From positions 573,501 to 637,500 of the forward strand of contig JAREIK010002463.1 of NCBI GenBank assembly GCA_029783825.1: 64,000 nt of DNA, read 5' to 3'. The translations under genes and the position numbers were made by a program. Of the stretch, positions 59,348 through 64,000 are shown one piece after another (position 1 is the stretch's first letter; every line of letters begins with the position of its first letter). Origin of the DNA: Sapria himalayana (Eukaryota; Streptophyta; Magnoliopsida; Malpighiales; Rafflesiaceae). The notes below the pieces were generated by a model. The model saw nothing but the letters and a program-made list of their open reading frames with translations. It made no database searches and had not been told where the DNA came from.

Positions 59348-59415
59348 AGGTTTCCCCGTCCCCATTCCTTGCCCCCATTCCTCCGCCCCCATTCCTCCGC
59401 CCCCATTCCTCCAAC
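59348..59415. repeat. ~15-bp minisatellite in the MYB intron
   Basis: CCCCCATTCCTCCG recurs three times, with one shorter variant before and one after, spaced 15-16 bp. Confidence 0.85.
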
Positions 59416-59477
59416 CCAGGAGCCAGTCCCAGTTTCCACTTTCCAAACTGCTTACTACCAGACTAAAAAGTAATTAG

Positions 59478-60339
59478 GAGAATTATGTGTTGGGGTTCCC
59501 ATAAAAATTTAATAATTTGAAACTTATATTTTATTTTTGAAATAAAATCACCAAAATCTTAAACCATTTAAATTTAGTACACTCTATTACGTTTATCTTA
59601 AACTACCCTTGCCCTCTCCCTTGGCCCTCTCCTATTGGCCAACGCCCTCTCCCATCGAGCTCGACCACGAGCTCCATCGATCTCCAAGAGCTCGTGGACA
59701 CGCTCCTGGAGCTCGACCGAGAGCTCCTTCGAGCTGCAGAAGCTTGGCGTCATCCTCCATCGAGCTCCTAGAGCTTGACCAAGAGCTCCGTTGAGCCCCT
59801 GGAACTCGAACAATGAGCTCGATGGAACTCTCTGTCGAGCGCCAGGAGCTCGATGGAGCTTTCGGTCGAGCTCCGGAAGCTTGACTAAGATCTCTAAGAT
59901 CTTCGTCGAGCTCTTGAGCTCCAAGAGATCAGAGTCGAGCTCCTTTGAGCTCCAATATCTCAACCACGAGCAACGTAGAGCTCCTGGAGCTCTCGGTCAA
60001 ACTTCAGAAGCTTGTCATTGAGCACCAAGAGCCTGATGAGCTCCACAAAGGAGCTAGTGCATTTATTTTTAATTTTATGACTTTATTTAAAATATCAAAA
60101 GTTTAGTTTCTAAATCTTAAAAATTTATGGGGAAAAACTCCAAAGGTGAGGGCAGATGGGCAAGGAGAGGGGCGTGGGCGAAGGCAAGGGCGTGGGCGAG
60201 GGCGAGGGGCAAAGGAGAGAACTTACAAATTCGGGATCCCTTATTTTTAATTTTAGTTTTGTGACTTTTTAAAATATCAAAGGTTTAGTTTCTAAATGTT
60301 ACAATTTTAAGGGGAAACAGCACAAAACATAATTCACCC
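59478..60339. mobile_element. TIR element 2 with GAGCTC-rich core (relative of Mu-like MITE 1)
   Basis: The left arm (59478-59640) pairs with the reverse complement of 60150-60339. Both begin G(A/T)GAATTATGT and share aaattt-aayaatttgaaac, aaatcacaaaa and a junction from AT-rich arm to CCCTTGCCCTCTCC-like sequence. The right arm is internally duplicated (60058-60150 and 60240-60339 share agtttctaaat). The core is again GAGCTC-rich. Its flanks (aagtaatta, aattaatta nearby) are only an approximate target duplication. The ends resemble but do not equal those of MITE 1. Confidence 0.65.
59640..60055. repeat. GAGCTC palindrome cluster 2
   Basis: Dense GAGCTC, GAGCTCGA and AAGCTTG words, as in cluster 1, with irregular spacing. 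Both strands are open in some frames because of the repeat; no protein is called. Confidence 0.8.
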
Positions 60340-60740
60340 AAAAATTAATTAAATAACATTTATACTATATACGTAAAATTTTGAAATAATAGAATGGCAA
60401 TAAGAAAAAAAGAATTGAAAATTATGTTTAATTATCCTATTTGAAAAAATTCCGAAAAAACCCTAAAAATTATATTTTCATCATGAGCATACCAATAAAC
60501 AAATTAATTATTAAAATATATAGTAAAATATCATTCCATTTCACCAAACATTAATAGTAGGTAAAGTTATATTTTGAAATTCAAATTTAAAAATATTTAT
60601 GATTTAGTATCTAAATCAGAAAAAAATTATTTAAAACAATCACAAAATATAAAATATTGAGGTTTTAGGTCGTAAAAAATCAGAAACTCAATTTTGACAT
60701 CATATTTCAAAAAAAACTGTGTGTTATATATAAATTAGTA
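60340..60740. other. AT-rich spacer with dispersed low-complexity repeat
   Basis: The stretch 60540-60720 repeats the AAAATATTTA / tcagaaactcaattttg words seen upstream of the PPR gene (21900-22060), and like that copy it is followed by a GT run (60740-60765). Confidence 0.5.
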
Positions 60741-61095
60741 AGTGTGTGTGTGTGTGTGTGTGTGTATTATGTTTGTGTGTACATGTGTGTATGTTATCTA
60801 TATCTATATATGTTTGATATATGTCTGCACACACACACATATATATGTGTATATATACATAAACACATGCACACACAAGCATGCACAAACATTATATATA
60901 TATATATATAATATTTGTGTTTGCTTGTGCATGCATGTGTTTAATGTTGTCTATATCTATATATGTTCTATATATGTATGCACACACACACATATATATA
61001 CATATACATATATATTATATATATGTTGTATATATACAATATATATAGGTATATACATCACACATACATACACACCACACACATGCATAGATTAA
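60740..61095. repeat. Microsatellite block with hairpin
   Basis: TG, CA and TA runs alternate. A direct repeat of about 60 bp (gt-ctatatctatatatgtt and following) occurs near 60796 and 60948. An inverted repeat with arms 60861-60895 and 60907-60942 surrounds an AT run. The open frames across it are simple-sequence artefacts. Confidence 0.85.
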
Positions 61096-61330
61096 TACAT
61101 GAATACAACCTTATTATTTTCGAAAACATATTATATGAGTCTTGATGCTATGATTTGGAAAACATAAAGATTTTATTATGTTTTTATACTATCATGTGAT
61201 GTGTAATGGTGGTAGAAGACCTTGAAGACACTTTCCCATGACTGCAAGGATTTGTAATGGATGTAGAAGTTTCGATAATGTCTTCTACTCCACCTTCCAC
61301 ACTATCTTTTCTCCACTTGAGCCTCATTGG
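61096..61330. other. Spacer, no feature recognised
   Basis: A short region without coding signal between the microsatellite block and the long-period repeat. Confidence 0.4.
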
Positions 61331-63310
61331 TATTTGTGTGATAGCGATTCAAATATAATTATTTTCTTTGTTGGTCAACTGTCAACATTGCAATCATAAG
61401 GCCTACGAGTGACACCATGTTCCTTCATATCAAGTGGTACCATATGCTATTTTAGCACTGTATGAGGGCGTTGCTTACTAAGGGTGGAAGTCTGGAGAGC
61501 AAACTTCTAAGGTGTAGTTGAAGAAGTATGAAAAGTGAGATCGCTTCCTAGGATAGTCATCCCTTTGGCCCATTGTGACTATGCATTAACTTTGGTATGT
61601 AAATAGCTTTAAAGGAGCACACGATATTTGATGATTTCATTTAGAAAAATCTTATAGAAGAATTGTGTTATGACCACTGGATTGAGTGATAATATTTTTC
61701 ACAAACTCATAATCAATGTGTCCCAAACTCAGTGTACATATGCTTGTGATGATTAATAAGTTAACTGGTTAAAACATGAAAGATATATCAAGTTCTATAG
61801 AGGCATGTAGGATGAATTGACATAATTCTTCATGAGTTCAAACAAATCGACTTGGTTGAGTTTGGAGAGATTGTTATTAGTTGAGGATTTAACAAAGAAT
61901 AAAAATTTTTATCAACTGTACACAAAATGATCGAGATCGGGAGTCATTCCCTTGAAGATACTATGGTAGAGAGAAACTAGTTTAATATAAAGCAAAATTT
62001 AGCATTGCACAAAAGCTGAATCACTGATGATTTGTTGATGGGCTGTCACACGAATATGTAGTATCTCATAATTCTTATTCTAGAGTATGTAGCTCAGTGT
62101 AAATGCATTTCTAATAATTATTATGTTGGTTTGGTTAAAGCATAAAATATATGACAGAGCTCTAGAGTGACATGTAGAATAAATTGATATTATTTTTCAA
62201 GAGTTCAAGTAACCTGACCCGATTGAGTTTAGGGAGCTTGTCATAAGTCGAAGACTTAACTATAAAAAAAGATTTTGATCAATTATACACAAACTAGTTG
62301 GGACCATATGTTGTTCTATTGATGAGCATGTGGTAAGGCACAATAACTTCAATAAAGAGTCATTGTTTAACATTGCATGAATGCTAAACTCTTGATGGAT
62401 TATTGTTGGGATGCCACACAAGATGTGCCATTGTATTGAAACTCTTAGTCCATTACAAGCAGTATCAGAGATGGTTTGAGGTATGAATGTGGGTGCAAAG
62501 ACTTTTCATATATCATGGTAGCCGACATGTAATATCTCTCAATGATAATACAAGTAACCAATGAAACATGGGTGGTATTAGTTCAAATATAGTCATTACC
62601 TTGTTGATCAACATTATAACTAGAAAGCATACAAGTCATGATAGGTTCTCTCAGATCGGGTGATATCATTTGATATTTTAATAGTATATGAATATTTGCT
62701 TACTAAGGATGAAAGTTTGGAGAATATACCTTTGAGGTGTTGTTGAAGTAGTATCACATATGCGATGGCAGCCAAGGCTAGATGTCCCTTTGGCCAATTA
62801 TGACTTAACATGGACTTTGGTATTTAGAGTCTAAATAGTTCATAAGAAGCAAAAAAATTATTAATGATGCATTGGACAAATTTTATCAAATAATTATACT
62901 AGGATGTGTAGTGGATTTAGATGAGAGAGATTATCACGAGCTAGTAATTGTAATGTATGTGACTCAAGTCAAATATATTTATAATGATTAATAAATTATT
63001 GGTTAAAGTATAAAAAATATGAGAGAGCTCTAGATAAGTATGTGAGATGAATTGACATAATTTTTTAAGAGTTTAGACAGATTAAAGTTTAGGGAGCTTG
63101 ACGCAAATTGATGATTTAACTATGAAGATTGAGTTTAGCAAACTATACACAAATTAGTCAAGATTTATAATCATTCCATGATGAGCCTATGATAGAGCAA
63201 AGTTAGTTCAATATAGAGATAATATTTGATATTGTGTAAATGCTAGACTCCTCATGAATTGCTTATATGATATTGCACAAACTGTCATTATGCTCAAACT
63301 CTCGTGACAT
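61330..63310 (+). repeat. Long-period tandem repeat (about 1,228 bp), units X and Y
   Basis: Unit X (about 370 bp) occurs at 61335-61700 and 62565-62950, for example gcttactaagg at 61471 and 62698. Unit Y (about 360 bp) occurs at 61700-62060, 62060-62480 and 62955-63310, for example gattaataagttaactggtt at 61755, attattatgttggtttggtt at 62115 and gattaataaattattggtt at 62983. The order is X-Y-Y-X-Y, and both X and Y show an offset of about 1,228 bp. No gene is recognised; the 63-codon minus frame at 62620-62811 lies in X. Confidence 0.7.
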
Positions 63311-63678
63311 ACATACTGACGAGTGGGATTGAAATGGGATATTTTTGGTATAAAAGAGTTTGTACTATTTAGTACACATTTTGCTAAGAATTAAAAAAAT
63401 TGTATTTTTAATAATATTTTCTCAAAACAATATACTAAACCATAAATTTCGAAAAAATATATTATATGAAAAATTAAGAAATTTATTATTCTTTTGTCGA
63501 TGATTAGGTAATATTTGTTAGGTATGAGATGATTTACTAGACTTAAGTATATCGACCACTTTGTTTTCCATTAGTATAAAATTGTGTTAATGAAACATTT
63601 TTTCAGAAACAAAATAATTGCCAAATTATTTTGTATTTATAATACATAAAATAGAATTCAGATGTCCCCTTAGTGGCT
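63311..63678. other. AT-rich spacer, no feature recognised
   Basis: No coding or repeat structure is clear between the long-period array and the purine tract. Confidence 0.4.
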
Positions 63679-64000
63679 TGAGAGAGAGAGAGAGGGAGGG
63701 AGAGAAAGAGAGAGGGAGGGAGAGAAAGAGAGAGGGAGGGGAGAGAGAGTGTGTGTGTGTGAGTGAGGGAGTGAGTGAGAAAAAGAAATAGAGGGGGGGA
63801 GAGAGAGAGAGAGAGAGAGAAATAGAGGGGGAGAGAGAGAGAGAGGGAAGGAGGGAGGGGGAGAGGGGGGGAGAGAGAGAAAGGGAGGGATGGAGGGGGA
63901 GAGAGGGAGGAAGGGAGGGAGGAAGGGAGGGAGGGAGGGGGGTTGAGAGAGAGATAGAGGAAGAGAGAGGGGGAGAGAGAGGGGGAGAGAGAGAGAGAGG
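63679..64000 (+). repeat. Polypurine (GA)n tract running off the window end
   Basis: More than 300 bp of almost pure A/G on the plus strand, built from GAGAGA, GAGGGAGG and GAGAAAG words, broken by a short TGTG block near 63750 and a few single pyrimidines. It is able to form triplex DNA and offers GAGA-type sites for plant BPC proteins; any regulatory role is speculative. Confidence 0.9.

Noticed and set aside
59598..60021. Frames of up to 121 codons on both strands
   Set aside because: They come from the second GAGCTC cluster; both strands are open because the repeat is palindromic.
60742..61145. 117-codon frame rich in Cys, Tyr and Ile
   Set aside because: It is a translation of TG/TA microsatellites.

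Overview
This is a plant nuclear window: very AT-rich, with two angiosperm-type genes (a pentatricopeptide-repeat gene and the last exon of an R2R3-MYB gene) set in about 60 kb of decayed, nested transposable elements. A tRNA-Asp primer-binding site, Athila/Tekay/copia polyprotein remnants, hAT transposases and a Mutator-like MITE all point to a flowering plant. I could not fix the lineage further.

Layout. 1-4.1 kb: Ty1/copia pol remnant (+) with a 17-residue coding repeat and a recent 342-bp-period duplication. 5.2-8.4 kb and 15.2-18.9 kb: two decayed hAT elements of one family, transposase on the minus strand. Between them are a 220-bp tandem array, a 500-bp hAT MITE and another hAT element (11.77-15.05 kb) with a broken but recognisable transposase. 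19.94-21.39 kb: intact PPR gene (-). 22.4-24.4 and 26.3-29.8 kb: two related non-autonomous LTR elements, with a hAT MITE between them. 29.8-32.4 kb: minus-strand copia RT and Athila gag fragments, with a CpG-rich MITE at 31.25-31.66 kb. 32.76-44.3 kb: the best retroelement, an Athila-clade Ty3/gypsy element with 5' LTR, PBS, gag, protease, RT, RNase H, integrase, a post-pol region, polypurine tract and truncated 3' LTR. 44.3-57.5 kb: four copies of a second LTR family in alternating orientation, a Tekay/Del integrase plus 3' LTR, and an Athila-like gag-protease fragment followed by six 72-bp repeats. 57.67-58.54 and 59.48-60.34 kb: two elements with long terminal inverted repeats filled with GAGCTC motifs, on either side of the MYB exon. 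60.7-64 kb: microsatellites, a 1.23-kb-period tandem array and a purine tract that runs off the window end.

Only the PPR gene looks intact; the MYB exon is open but its upstream exons are not visible. No retroelement or transposon reading frame is complete, so the elements look immobile unless relatives elsewhere act on them. The most unusual structures are the six hairpin-forming 72-bp repeats at 51.06-51.49 kb, the roughly 2-kb inverted repeat centred near 55.22 kb, and the GAGCTC-filled Mu-like elements.
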